A stretch of 64,000 nt of DNA from Saccoglossus kowalevskii (Eukaryota; Hemichordata; Enteropneusta; Harrimaniidae). Positions within the stretch are counted from its first letter, which is position 1. Every line of letters begins with the position of its first letter. Below the pieces are notes generated by a model. It made no database searches. It was given only the letters and a program-made list of their open reading frames with translations, and had not been told where the DNA came from. Made by a program: the position numbers and the translations under genes. This document shows positions 12,966 to 55,667 of the stretch, piece after piece. Location: positions 375,961 to 439,960 of the forward strand of contig NW_003105600.1 in the NCBI RefSeq assembly GCF_000003605.2, in the 5' to 3' direction.

Positions 12966-15900
12966 TTATCCCGATCCTATCCTGTCGATATTTTCCGATG
13001 TTTCCGGGCAAATATATGACAACATAATAAAAACCTGTTGTCTTATAACGGGCTCCATAGGCATGTGGGCCACTGTTTTGCTTGCATGGGAGAGAGACAT
13101 GTCCCATATCTCGACAAATGCTATCCCAATACCACTGAGCACACGTCTGATAATTCTCCTCAAATCGTAAATCAACGCATTGTTGCTGTGCACTCTTTGA
13201 AATATATTTGCATTGTCTCTCGGGTGCGGGCATTTAAAAATAACGATCGTCTTTGTTCCACATCGAGCCCTTAATCGTAATACAGCTTTTCGAATGCTAT
13301 ATAGGCGTTCAATGTATGATCTAGGAGTCCAGGTAACGAAATGTAAACCCAGGGTAAATACTAACACAGTGTCGGTGCATTGACTGCCTTTTATACTATC
13401 TATTAAATCGCCTTCGAATAGAACATCTTCTAAGTATTGTAAACGACCCTCTCGCAGTCCGATAAAGTGAAATTGTACCCGAATGTCGTCTTCTTTAAAC
13501 TGCAGATTTCCCGTCCATCCGGAGATCTTTCGCCAATTTGGACGAATGACACTGCTAAGTGATTTATACCATTGTAACAACGTGGAGTCGCCGATCATTT
13601 TCAATTGTTTCCCTGCCAAGCAACGTTTGGCTTGTTCGGTCGACCACTGTTGTGTTCGGCATGTGAGTGACGTATAAACCGATTCTGACGCCCAGAAACC
13701 GTCAGATAGTGGGACGGGCATGTCTGGACCGCACGGAACTGAGCCCATCGGATATCGTTGGTATCCTGTAAAATAAAATAAAATAAAATAAAATAAAATA
13801 AAATAAAATAAAATAAAATAAAATAAAATAAAATAAAATAAAATAAAATAAAAAATTAAATTAAATTAAATTAAATTAAATTAAATTAAATTAAATTAAA
13901 TTAAATTAAATTAAATTAAATTAAATAAACGGCGAAATAAATCAAATTTGGCATTTGAATTAGTACTAGTAGTTTATAATTGCTGTACATTGTGAGTTAG
14001 GGATTTGTTTTCCTTGCGAAATGAAAAATAGCTTTCACGCATATGTATGCAATTAAAGTCAGAGCCCACATTATTATCATTCACAGAGACAACGATGCAA
14101 TACAGCTATTATAGATTACAGTATGACTTCTCGGTGACCCTGTGAATTATTCATACGTTTAATCTGAAAATTGATTTAAGGTTGAACGGGTAAACCCTAT
14201 AATGTTAATACGGCACGGTTACCGATGCCGAATGCCTTGTACATGTCATTGAAAAAAATACTGAATATTGAATGTCTTCAATGTCCAACCAGTTTAAACG
14301 TGGCTGCGTACATACAATTTATTGAGTTAAATATAATAATTGATTTATTATTAACATTGGCTATCGAATGTATGAATAATTTTAATAATATATGGCTAAA
14401 AATTGAGAGTGGTGTTACGATTATCATTATTAATAACTCAATACTCATTACCTGCATTGCTATGTCCTATTTCAACTGTCGTCTTCATATGTAGTGACGT
14501 AACTGGTCTGAAGACATAAACAAACAAGTACATCGATGAGGTAGCATGAACGTGGTATACTGTAAAAGGATTAATTATTCACCGGGTTTTAATTTTGCTT
14601 AAATCGCTGACTGGAAAATGCGTTAAATTACAACCCAGTGAATATGTAAAATTGAGCATAGAACACATTATCTAAATGATACGACTGTGAATTTAAAACA
14701 CATCGAATATGTCTAAAATGCTAAATCAGTGAAATTTAAACCCAGTGAAAATTAGTAATTTTACAGTATTTTGTTTTGTTATGCTGGCAGACTGATAAGT
14801 GCTTCTTCGTTTGTATGATTTATTACTGACAGGTTTTATTTCTTGGAAACAGTTAATCGTCGATTTAATCGAAATTTCATTTTTATCAGATTTCAAGGTG
14901 TTATTTCGAACTTATAAAATCTGTTCCTTGGACAATATAATTTCGCAATATAGCTAAAGAAAAAAACGAATATATAACGAATTCTCATTCCAAATACGAT
15001 GATGTATATTCAAAGATTATTTCTTGTTCAAGTTTTGAAAACGTTTATAGAACTTTCTCTCGACGAAGCTTCCTAGAGATTTTCTAATCACATGAGAGAA
15101 ATGCAGTGTACATTTCACTTGTAACAGATGGCTGTTCTGTTGAGTTAGGAGCCACTGCCACTTTAGAACTTTACGATGAATCTTAAAATAGAATGCAAAT
15201 GTAGGGAGCTACGACAAGACTAGGTGGTACATATGTAAATTTCATTGGAAGTAATCCTTGTCAAAATACTAACATTACATGTTACGTCAATGAACAACTG
15301 AATAATAAGTACAAAAAATAGAAAATAAAACTAAACTTAGATAAAGATTAAACGTGGATTTGCAGTAAGCAAGGCAATCAGAATGAATGCCCGAAACGAT
15401 TACTCACTGGGAGAAAAGACTTTCCTTTCCTGACATCGCTTTGGCGGCACCGCTGTTCAACGACGGAGTTGTCATTTCTATAGAATACAATTGCTGGCAT
15501 GATCCATACATAGGCTTGTTGCAAATTATTCTATACTGCCCAAAGGTGTTCGGTTTCGTAAATTCGCAGCTGTTGTTCCACGGTGCTCCAGTTCGAAGGC
15601 TACACTCAACACGATATTTACGTAAGCCATCTTTAAACGTTGCATTCCATTTGGTTCGTTCTTCAGGTGGTCTATACACTGTGGTCAACCATTGCAGGGC
15701 TTCGCGGGTTGTATGTAGAGTGACATTGAACTCGGAATATCCCACCCAAGCAGCATAGAAATATATACTGTAAGTGCCGTTATAGTGGTCGACGACCCTC
15801 CCGGCTGTACTTTTTCCCAATGTCCTGTTGAACATAACTGCCATCAAGAAGTCACCACCCATCAATCGTTCCCTTCCGTTGTGATCGAAAGCTTCGAATG

Positions 15901-16795
15901 TAACAACGACATAGTCTCCTTGAGTGTAATAGTTGTTCCTGGGGTAGATCCTACAGAAACATTTCACGTTGCACTGAATTATTGGTCACATGACTGTCCA
16001 GCGAAACGTGTATAAGAAATATCAACTTCATCTTGACGAAGCAATTAGTGACAATTTGTGCTTGCACCAACAATAGTCTATAGACTCGATACGGTCATTC
16101 ATTAATATCACGTATTTATTATTCTAAAATAGTTTTTTTTTATTATTATTACTTGATCTCATGAAATGGTAAGATATAATAAACTATATCGCCTTACCTT
16201 GACTTCACGATTGACGTCATACCAAATGACCCGTTGGTGACTTTGAATCCAAAACTATAATTGTCATTTTTTACACTAGAAGTATCCGTGCTCTCAATTT
16301 CCTCGATTATTCCAACCCAATCCGTGGCGAAATGGGAATATTTTTTAAATGGGAAGTTCATATTGTTTTTCTCCAATGGAGAACCCTTTTCAACCACTTC
16401 TAGATCTGTCACGGTAATGAATGTTTTAAAGGAACCTTCTAATATGAACTGCAAAACAATATTTTATATCACATTGTTTTTAAACGTAACGACGAAATAT
16501 TTGTTAATTAGGTTTGATAAATACGCATTATCACGTGCACAGGTGAAATGAACTGCATTCAATAATTGTGTTGGCTCAGCTTTGACAGTTGCATCGTATG
16601 TGACCATGTGACCATGACGTAACAGCGGTATACAGAGAACGAACGTCAAATGTACGTGTCGTGTTGTACATTGTATAAGATTGAAGATTGGTATATACTT
16701 ACAATACATGTTATCAATACTCCGGTAACAATACCAAGGATGAACAGGAATGTGGACTTCAACCCAAATGTGCATTTATTATGTAAATTATACAT
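12966..16795 (-). CDS. NXPE-family protein (PC-esterase domain), type II membrane protein
   Basis: Coding exons on the minus strand: 16,795-16,703; 16,448-16,198; 15,950-15,408; 13,765-12,966, giving about 560 residues, the usual NXPE length. Exon 1 codes a short basic N-terminus and a hydrophobic signal-anchor (STFLFILGIVTGVLITCI). Exons 2-3 hold the NXPE N-terminal Ig-like domain, with GGDFLMAVMFN and the VVDHYNGTYSIYF block. The last exon holds the PC-esterase domain: MIGDSTLLQW near 13,600-13,570 with the presumed nucleophile Ser of GDS, the WDMSLSH block expected to supply Asp and His, and a final LSYICP. NXPE proteins are secretory-pathway or surface proteins; their substrate is unsettled, and acyl-ester activity is inferred from the SGNH-like fold. 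Exon 2 to exon 3 joins in phase when the CTGTAG acceptor at 15,951 is used. Exon 3 to the last exon is off by one base, so a small exon or another border in the 1.6-kb intron is likely. Confidence 0.85.
13766..13926. repeat. (AAAAT)n then (AAATT)n microsatellite at a splice acceptor
   Basis: Seventeen or so AAAAT units pass directly into about fourteen AAATT units. On the minus strand the AAAAT part reads as repeated TTTTA and forms the whole pyrimidine tract before the acceptor (TTTTACAG) of the last NXPE exon. Confidence 0.95.
14558..14768. mobile_element. MITE with TACTGTAAAA ends (NXPE intron)
   Basis: About 211 bp, beginning TACTGTAAAA and ending TTTTACAGTA. The subterminal arms pair as well: TAATTATTCACCGGGTTTTAA on the left against the reverse complement of AAACCCAGTGAAAATTAGTA on the right. 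Its interior is AT-rich with no coding capacity. The ends match the other TACTGTA elements in this window. Confidence 0.75.
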
Positions 16796-17548
16796 CGTAG
16801 TAAATACATATATCAAGAGGAACGCGAAAGAAAGTTACATAAACGACCACATTGACTGGGAGAGCTGCAAATAAAAACATTTCTACTGAAAATGAAAATT
16901 TACTGAGCATCGTATTGTGTAGCAAAAGGATTCCATAGTATGTATGATTTACTAGACAATAATTGGATCCGGGTAACAATGACGTTACAAATGGTGCTTC
17001 ACTAATCTAAATTATTAGTTATCCCCGGTTACTTTAAGCTATATGTGCAATTTAACTCACTGGCGTAGACCGGTGATTTCGTGTTGAAATTTGTATTCAT
17101 AGTGGCACAACAATGTCATCGCGAGGTGGCAATGTTTTAGTTGTGAGCCGCATATTTCAGAAATATTGTATTCAAACACTTGTTTGATAACGATTAAAAT
17201 GTTAAGGAAAGTGGGACGGATATAAAATAATAGATACAAAACAATACACGCTTCCAAGTGTGTCAATTTCAGGCTATGTTATTTACCCCTACTGTATATC
17301 AGAGCGCAAATCCCAATACACAAATTATGTAGAACGATTAACGACTTTTTGTAAACAAGTGTTTTGTGGCCAACTCACTCCGATGGTTTATACATGTAAA
17401 ATCTATTATTCGAATATTAATTAAGCAAACTTAGATACATACTCACCAGGAATGCGGAGTAAATATGGCGAGGCATCCATCGAAGTACATCTTCTGATGT
17501 GTGTTGACATCGACGCTCACTGAACGTCACAGCTACGTCCAATGGAGT
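16796..17548 (-). other. 5' UTR of the NXPE gene (two segments)
   Basis: The first coding exon is preceded by an acceptor (TTTTTATTTGCAG, exon start 16,864), leaving 69 bases of leader before the ATG at 16,795. A good donor (CTG|GTGAGT, exon end 17,447) marks an upstream non-coding exon of about 100 bases. Short upstream ATG frames in this exon stop before the main start, so they would act as uORFs. The upstream exon's 5' end (near 17,548) is estimated from the TATA box. Confidence 0.5.
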
Positions 17549-17576
17549 TCAACCTGTCAACGCGTGCGCACAATGT

Positions 17577-17584
17577 TTTATATA
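17577..17584 (-). promoter_or_regulatory. TATA box of the NXPE gene
   Basis: TATATAAA on the minus strand, about 30 bases before the estimated start of the non-coding first exon. A CCAAT-type motif is not obvious. The fit with the donor at 17,447 supports both calls. Confidence 0.5.
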
Positions 17585-17640
17585 TGATATGTGATTAATG
17601 CGACTATGTACTACACGATATGATACGAGTCAATCCTTCA

Positions 17641-17810
17641 CAGTGGCGGATCCAGAGGGGGGACAGGGAGGGCCATGCCTCCCCCCAAACGCATGACTAT
17701 TCGTATCATCTGGATTACGCATAGCTTCTCTGCGATTTACGGTCCGTATATCTTAAGCGTAGCTTGGACCTCCCCCCCCCCCCCAATACATTTTGCTGGA
17801 TCCGCCACTG
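17641..17810. mobile_element. hAT-type MITE with 8-bp target duplication
   Basis: A 170-bp element with perfect 15-base terminal inverted repeats, CAGTGGCGGATCCAG and its reverse complement, a terminus widespread among hAT elements. It is flanked on both sides by ATCCTTCA, an exact 8-bp target-site duplication as hAT transposases make. The interior has G/C-runs and no coding capacity. Confidence 0.93.
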
Positions 17811-18487
17811 ATCCTTCACCGCATACAATCACATAATTCACATGGAATATTCCTTGTATCATTACTAATAGTGATTTGTATGTATGGTTTAGACGAAGCC
17901 AGTCTTAAAATGCAGTCATCTCCGATGCATGTATCGGACTGACGTGTAGCTCACTGACGTATACAGTCTTTTACCTCCATGGTTCCACTGGTTATTTTTT
18001 TATTGATATAGTTGTATTGTCTTTGATCAGTGCGTTCATCATAAAGGCAAATGGTATATCACTATGCGACGTAAGTTAGAATACAGTTAACGTGTTGTAT
18101 TTGTTACTATTGACACTGAGATGTACCTTATTACATTATTCGGTATGTTCCTGTTTTCGAAAATAAGCTCAGCATAGATAAATAATTCAACATGTTCCGA
18201 TATGTAAACAGTTGTTTAAGCCGATTACACAATGCGACAGGTGCATGTAGTGAATAATTTGTAACAGTGGTATCAGCTCGTGCTGTTCATTTCGCCTCTT
18301 TTAATCATAATTCTAGTCAAATAAAATGCAAAAAATATTGCAAATTATTGTTTTTCTGTAAAATGTTGTATAATCGGTAATTATAAAAATTATCATTGGT
18401 GTGATCATTGTTTTCCCTCAAAAACGAAAGAATTTCACAATGTCGAAAATGGAAAATCTTGTGTTGAAGATTGGAGGTACATAATTA

Positions 18488-18655
18488 GCATTTATTTTTG
18501 AACGTCGGAATCACGTGACATTCGGTTCTTGATCCCCACTCTGTCTATGGAACGTCGGAATCACGTATATTCGGTCTTGATCCCCACTCTGTCTATGGAA
18601 CGTCGGAATCACGTATATTCGGTATTGATCCCCACTCTGTCTATTGTGGTAATTT
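18488..18655. repeat. Tandem repeat, three copies of about 50 bp
   Basis: The blocks GAACGTCGGAATCACGT, ATTCGGT and GATCCCCACTCTGTCTAT recur three times in succession with only a few changes. Confidence 0.9.
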
Positions 18656-18699
18656 GAAGACTGTACACACTTTCCATCATAATAAACTGATCACCAACT

Positions 18700-18830
18700 T
18701 TAACAAGTGTTTTTGGCCTTTACACTGCAAGTCTGCATGAGCGTAGGCAAGCCTAAATAGGTTTCGGTTGTATACAGCGCCACCAGTGACTGTTCCCGGC
18801 TCCATGCGTCAAGTGGCATTAATTATGATA
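18700..18830. repeat. Diverged repeat, copy 1 of 2
   Basis: Shares TTTAACAAGTG, CAAGCCT and the core CAGCGCCACCAGTG with the following CCATGCGTCAAGTG-type tail. The second copy lies about 920 bp away at 19,620-19,755. The family is not recognised. Confidence 0.6.
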
Positions 18831-19619
18831 CTTTCGTTTTTATGGAATGACTGCTTCTCAACACGCAACACCAAGTGACAGTAATTAGATTAACTTTCTT
18901 TTTTTCTGACACAGCAAGTGGCATTATATGTGCTGCTTTCGTTTTTATCAGATTGTCTTTTATTTATTGTGGAAAATAGTATTAACATTGCAGAATTATA
19001 TCCTCTTCAACAAATTTGTAATTAATCTTGTAAATGTTATGATGGCAAGGCCATCCACAAGATACTGACCATGACAATGGCTGTTCCGCTTTGAAACAGC
19101 CTGGCTTATACCACAAAACAATCATTTGCGAAAACACGTGTGGATATCACATGATGACATTGATGTATTCTTCAAACGTTTTCGTTGTATAGCTATTCCA
19201 ACCACGGAGGTAGAAAAGACCTACTCTCAAGTTCCAACCTCATAGTCAGGAAAATTGATTCTAATTCAAATTTTAATTACTCTAGGAAGAACACAAATTC
19301 ACTAAGACTGGAGTCTTGGAAGGCTAACACTAAAAGTGTGTGAATTAATAATTTGCATATGAAAAATATGGGAAAGTGGCAGTTATGTGGCATTACCCTT
19401 CCCAGATCAATGAACACTTTGCACTAACTATACCACGGCACTATCACGTATGTATTGTAGAATACACAAGAACGATCTGAAGCATGCATACACAATATGC
19501 CTATAACTTTTAATGGGGTCACGACGTGGACATATCTTATGAATAATATTTTAAAGTGCAATTATTAATAGAAAACATTTATTATAAACTGTAGGTACTA
19601 TCTACCATACTAAACTGCT

Positions 19620-19755
19620 CATTATGTTTAACAAGTGCTTCTTCTCCTTATACTATAAGGCCAACTATGCAGGCCAAGCCTTTGCAAACTAAAGATTTTG
19701 AAACTATACAGCGCCACCAGTGGCCATTCCCGGCTGCATGCGTCAAGTGTCGAGT
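19620..19755. repeat. Diverged repeat, copy 2 of 2
   Basis: Same order of blocks as at 18,700-18,830: TTTAACAAGTG, GCCAAGCCT, ACAGCGCCACCAGTG, TTCCCGGCTGCATGCGTCAAG. The direct orientation suggests an old local duplication or two insertions of one family. Confidence 0.6.
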
Positions 19756-22700
19756 TAGATAACACATACGACCTGGACAATTTGATCACATGTACAAGTA
19801 TAATTGCATTAAAACAGGTAATATACAATGAATCAAGTTCAAGCAAAAGTTCGCAAGTTGTTTCAAACTGATGATTGTGAGGATATTCTTTTTCAGTTCT
19901 TCCCAAGTGTTGTATTTTCGATTATTTCAAGGCCTTAAAAAGTTTGGTAAATACCATTTAACACCAAAAACAATATTCTGGTTTCATCACTTATTATTCA
20001 CAGTTACTTTTATCTGATATGCACGATACAGGATAATTGAATGCAGGTTTGGACACTAATTTCAGAGTGAATGGGTAATTGGACTACGCAACCCCCTGTT
20101 AATTGTCATTACAACAACTACACCAAGTTTCTACCCATCTTTGATAATACACAGCACATGTCTTGCATTTGTATCAACTGGCTCTATTACAAACATGTGA
20201 TATTGGGTAAAATCATATCACGCATCAAGTCCCTTGTAATGGAACGCTGGCGTCACATCTATCGAATGCTGCAACATGCACTACTACAAAGACACCAACT
20301 CGAGTAGTTTATTACAGCAATATGGGACTTTAATCAACTATATATATACTACATACATTACAACAACAATGATGAGATTTAACAATCCAAAATAAAAATA
20401 ACTAAGACATACATACAAGTAAAACAGTCAATCTTAGGTATGTGTGTAATACCAGGTGATAACACGGACAGGCTGTGCACGCATATCTCAAACAATTTCT
20501 GACAAAAATCTTGATGACAAGGACGAGCAAAAAAAAAGCAGCTGGTCCTTGCATCGCAAGTGTGAGATAAAATCGTAAAGAGAGTTTAGACATGTTGAAT
20601 CCTAGCCCTATATGATCACCCCTCACAGCAAAATGGTCTCACCTAGCAGTTGGCTATGATGGACTGTACCATTCTCTTTGAGGGGGCATCAGATAAGAGT
20701 TATTTTGACAAGTTGTGAAAAAGTTCTGCAAGCACAGCTTTTTTTTAAGAATCTTTGAAAGAACACTTAAAACAGATGGCGTGTTCATATCTCAAAACAT
20801 TGTAATAGTGTTTTATACTAATTTAATGCTAGATCCCAATGAATGCAAGATCATAGACTTCATAAAAGTTGCCGTCATTAGCCAATTTACTACAATTTTG
20901 GGAATTCATCTAAGCACTGGTAAAACGAGTTTGAATTAAATAATCGTACAAATTATGTACATGATGTAGCACTTAACACCCCCATTTTAGTCAATGGAAT
21001 GGTTCCAGCCACCTGAAACAAAACCTAAACTTGTGGGGAAACAAGGGATGAATTCATTCGAGAAAGCATATGAAATTCTAAAACACAAAAGTTGAAGTTC
21101 AACTCCTAAAAAAACTATGTATATAAATATGACCTTCAATTGTTTTTTGGTAGAGGTCGGCTATGAAGCACTGAAACTTACTACCCGGTACATAATTTGT
21201 TACATCTATTCAATTTCATTTAAATGACTTCTCCAAGACGAAAACATTGGCCCTGGTTTTGACAAGAAATAAAAGAACTGTACAAAGCAATACAAATTGA
21301 CCAACTTCTCATAATCAAGTTTAATTACAACAACAAGCATTTGGTGTAAAGACAGTCAATAAATTAGCAAGCTTCAAAGAGTGGAAATGCCAACGGTGGA
21401 ACAAAGCTAACACAATGAACGGAATGTTACGAGTAGACACTAATTGTACCTGTAAGCATCAGCATAATCTTGAGGTTACCCCATTTTTGACTCAAGTCAC
21501 CCCTATAAATATAATGCAGAAGACTAAAGTACACCTGTGGTGGACTTTACTAATACTTTTAAAGGGGTGAGAAGATGCAATGTGGAGGTGAGGTTTATAT
21601 TTCCCACTAACTGTTTTTATTGCACGGTCTATGTTCCATTATATTTTATTATCATCCATGTTGAGGGCACCAGAGTATAATTACATCTTTAAAAAGGCAG
21701 TGATATGGGTTTTTTTTTTTTACTCCTTTCATTTCTTGTTGGCACTTGTTGCTTCACCCTGAAACTTACAAACTTGTTGAGATCTTCCCAATTTGTTCTT
21801 AGTAAGAACGTCAATAATTATGGTATAAAACACCACAAATCATCACCAATTTTTGTAAAATGGTGAGCAATCCCGTTTCAAGTTGTTTATGATCAATAAA
21901 ACAATGATTACAATTCACTGCCTGTCACATTGTTTTTTTTTTTGTGACCGATTTGTTAGGGGGGAAAAACTCAATTCGATCACAGAAAAAAAAACATTAA
22001 AATCAGTAATTCAAAAATATGTTGGACAGGACAACACCAAAAAACTCCAGATATTTCATTGAGGTAAATTTCAACAAGAATTTTAAATGTGGTAGTCTCA
22101 TTATAATCACTATTATTACCGTAATTTCAATGGAAAGCATTTTTCTTTCCTGCAGAAAATGGATTTCCTTTCACTAATACATTCATCTCACCACGTGAAT
22201 TGTTTTGGGTTTTCTTTAATATAATTTTTACTTATAATTAGTACGTATTCATATTGAACAACAAGAGTACATGTTCCACATGTTTTATAACTATGTCCAC
22301 TGGAAAAGCTACTAAGGCAAATAAAGCCAAGGGAAGAGTTTGGAGTGATGTGAAAACATGTGAAAAAGTAAATGGTGTGGCAAGGAAGCGTTTTTTAAAG
22401 TGTACAAATACAAGGATTTGCAGTTAGTAATCCTGTATCCACGGTAACCAAACTATAATTTACAAAAGCAGTGATGCCCTCCGGAAATAGGAAGCTGTCA
22501 TTTTTATTAAAAACAAAAAAAATGTTTAACATAAAAAAAAAAAAATATTCTTGCCATGTTTTTCTGGAAAGTATTTTTTACTATGGATGTCAGGGTTTAT
22601 ATTTCTGACAACAGACAAGCCAATACAGAATCAGTATTTGCACACTCTGAGCTTATCTAAAAGAGGACAGAATCGTCAATAAACAGAATGACAATATAGC

Positions 22701-23294
22701 TCTGTAAATAGAAAGCACTACTGAACTATAGTCTAAAAAGCGTGAAATTTCATATCTCGCTTGTTTTTGGGTTTTTTTTTACATCAAAATACACTAAAAA
22801 ATTGATAACTTTTTCAAAAGGAAAAAAATCCTTGATGTTGTTACATATTATAAGCATATTAAAGAAAAAGCTATTACAATAATATTTTTACTGACACGTA
22901 AATAATTGTGGATCAAAGATAAAAATTGCTCAGCATGGTGTAGTGTGTTACTACAGATGTAGACATCCACCCACAAATTGGGTTGGAGGGGTCAGAGGTC
23001 ACCACTGGGATGCATTTCACCACCTGGTCAGTTGATTTTTCAGACGACGTTTGTGTCAACTACAGTGGTACTTCTTCATAAGTAGTTTACTAAATTATGC
23101 TGAGCTATCCAACCAATCATGTCAGTGACGTCATGGTGTATGACGAGTTAATAAATTCCATTATACATGTACAAATCTGGAAAGAAGCATATTTTGACAG
23201 AAATTAATATAAATTTCAAATTTGTAAAATGCTGACACCTTTGTGAGATCACACATGGTATTAACACAACACAAATGCAGGTTTAAATATTTAG

Positions 23295-23300
23295 TTTATT
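23295..23300 (-). terminator. Candidate polyadenylation signal of the G-alpha gene
   Basis: AATAAA on the minus strand, about 190 bases after the stop codon at 23,489. Other AATAAA motifs lie further downstream, and G-alpha transcripts often have long 3' UTRs, so this may be only one of several sites. Confidence 0.4.
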
Positions 23301-23488
23301 AGAAGCAAAAATCCTTTTTTTGTACTGTAAATGTATTATTTTTTTCTATTGTAGGAGTTCTAAACACATCGGTAGTTTTTTGTATCATCTGATAAAAATA
23401 TATTCTTTCGGAAGTTAATCCCCTGATGTTACTAGGTATCAGTAATGTAGCTTTTCGAGTTTATTAGTTACTAATACGTACCTCTGGT

Positions 23489-53473
<29,985 letters not shown>

Positions 53474-53475
<2 letters not shown>

Positions 53476-53813
53476 GGTATCCTCGGGGGCGGAGCTACGT
53501 CACGGACGTTCTACGTTGCTAAGACGCGCATCACTGTACCATGAATTTCTATGGGCTTAGTGCGCGCTGCTGTGGAACGCCGGTGGAGCCGGTGAAAACT
53601 CGAGAAAACAACACAAACTCAACTTTGAAGTAATCCTGAACAACCAAATTTATATATGTTACACACGTATGGCTAATCTTGTTACACTGTTCAGAGGACT
53701 CTCAAAAACCATCGCAAAGTACCGTTTTCTGCGAGTTTTTGGTCTTTGTTTTCACCGCGAGGGTTGCCAGGCGGTAGAAAATGCCCGGATGTCCGCCCCC
53801 GAGGATAATAAGA
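53474..53813. mobile_element. Possible foldback element with TATCCTCGGGGGCGGA ends
   Basis: TATCCTCGGGGGCGGA near 53,476 and its exact reverse complement near 53,797 are inverted repeats about 340 bp apart, with weaker pairing further in (TTCTAC near both). The segment is GC- and CpG-richer than its surroundings. It may be a MITE; otherwise it is promoter-proximal CpG-rich DNA with a chance palindrome. Confidence 0.45.
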
Positions 53814-55526
53814 TGACAGATATGAAGTCTCGGTGGAGTTTATTAGTTAGAACTAAGATTGAAAACGGGTTCGTGTCGCTTAAAGCAAAGTACCCAGTTT
53901 GTAATTCCTTTTTTTATCGAGTGTATAACTAACGTAACTATCCTAGAGTAATTATAATCCATGCAAATGACGTTTATATCAATTGTTGTTTCAGTGGATT
54001 AATGAAACAGGGGATAAGGATTATTGGATTGAGTCGGAGTTTTGGGATTGAAATTACCCATGATCACTCGAAAGTTACAACCTCTGCACTATAATTGCGT
54101 GAAGCTTTGACCCATGGTATGTTTTATTGAACACCAACTAGTTATGCACAAGCGCAAACAATTAAAATGCACGACATTTTTACATTGATCATCTTCTGTG
54201 GCAATTTCAATAAAACAGGATGCACGTGCATTTTAAAGAGACATTTGTAAATCCCAGGAATTGCACTAGGGAATCATGGGATACCATTGTTAATGTGTCT
54301 TTTGTTTGTCATTGTGATTTTTACTCTAATTTAACTAGTGAATCATAAAAAAATGATTCCATTTACAATGAAAAAAAAGAATTGTTCATTGACAATAATA
54401 GAATTAATAACCAGAAGGTAAAAATAAACCAAGAACATGGAATTCAAAAATCAACCTTGTATGGAAAAATACCTTACGTTATTAAAGGTACAACTTCGCG
54501 AATGTCTCATTAGATTTTGTCTCAGTAACCACCAATTACAAATTGAAAAGGGAAGACATACCAGACAAAACAAATGAAAAAAAATATGTAAGGTATTTTC
54601 GAAGAATGAATGAATGAACTTAAACAATGGAAAGAATTTCCTAATGTTAACAAAAAGCAAAGACACTATGGTCCATATAACACTGACATTGGTTTTATTA
54701 AAAAACGCTTTCTTACTGCAACACCTCCTTCCAAATTCAAAAATTAGCTATTTTTCATTGTCCTTTTTCCTATTACAGTGTTATATCTTGAATTCTGTAT
54801 TTTATAATTGTATTTTGTTTTCAATTATTGTTCGTTCACTGCTGTTAATTTTATTACCGTGACTGGGTGCATCTTAAAATCATTAGTTACATTCGCGCAC
54901 GGCCGCACGCCTCCTTTTCATCTGTTAAGAGCCCACATCGTCATTGTATTCAATGTCTATTGGGAAGATTTACTAATACACTCATTCATTGTTCATTTCG
55001 ATATGCCTTTTCCGAGACAAGCGCGAGTACATCCAGGGACTTCAAGAAAAAAATGAACTAAGAACGAGAAACTGTAATGATTCCTGTTGTTCTGCACTAT
55101 TCACTTTCTTGAATTTTATTTGGTATTATTTTATATCCATAGTAATAACATGTATAGCTTCCTAGTTATTGTACTGAATAATCGTATTTGAAATGGCTGT
55201 ATATGTGTATATTATTGACAAGTTTGGACGTTTTCTAGTACTTCTACCTTCAATGCCCATATTCTAAGCGATCGCAACTTGTACCCCTTCCATGCATAGT
55301 GTCTATGGTCACACTGCGATCTGTTCACGCCACTGGCAACAGGGGAGCACTACTGCTATTGAATCTGAATCTCCTCATTACGTGATCGAAAAATATGATT
55401 TTTTTTTTTTTTGCCAGCCTTTCTCTAAATCCGCGCAAGAGCGTCTCTATTGTTAGGGACAGGCAGAACATGTTGAAATAGCTGCATGCTATTTTAGCGG
55501 ATTTGCCTCTTGGCATAAGAATCTTA

Positions 55527-55667
55527 ATTTAGCTAAAGCGTCGACTATCTCCCTGTGAAAATATACTTTCTGTTAAATTAGCTACATCTTAAATTAGCGA
55601 AATTACCGTGACAGATGAACTGAATTAGCTAAAATAACATGCTAGCAAAAAGACGTGTTTTACAGTA
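55527..55667. mobile_element. MITE remnant with ACAGTA end and ATTTAGCTAA repeats
   Basis: Ends in CGTGTTTTACAGTA like the 5,029 element. Repeated TTAGCTA and TTAGCGAAATTA words run in both orientations. The left end is decayed. Confidence 0.5.

Larger units (their letters stand above)
17811..23294. other. Non-coding stretch with diverged repeats
   Basis: Between the NXPE promoter and the G-alpha gene I see no exon with good borders and a recognisable product. Contents: a three-copy 50-bp repeat near 18,490-18,655, a duplicated 117-bp-spaced segment at 18,810-18,960 (CAAGTGGCATTA and CTTTCGTTTTTAT twice), and a diverged repeat pair at 18,700/19,620. The part nearest 23.3 kb may be alternative 3' UTR of the G-alpha gene. 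Confidence 0.5.

Noticed and set aside
16464-16979. Minus-strand frames overlapping the first NXPE exon
   Set aside because: They use other frames than the one giving the signal-anchor and matching phase; only 16,703-16,795 is kept as coding.
53669-53932. Plus-strand frame of 87 residues near the G-alpha promoter
   Set aside because: No recognisable domain, no splice context, and half of it lies inside the possible foldback element.
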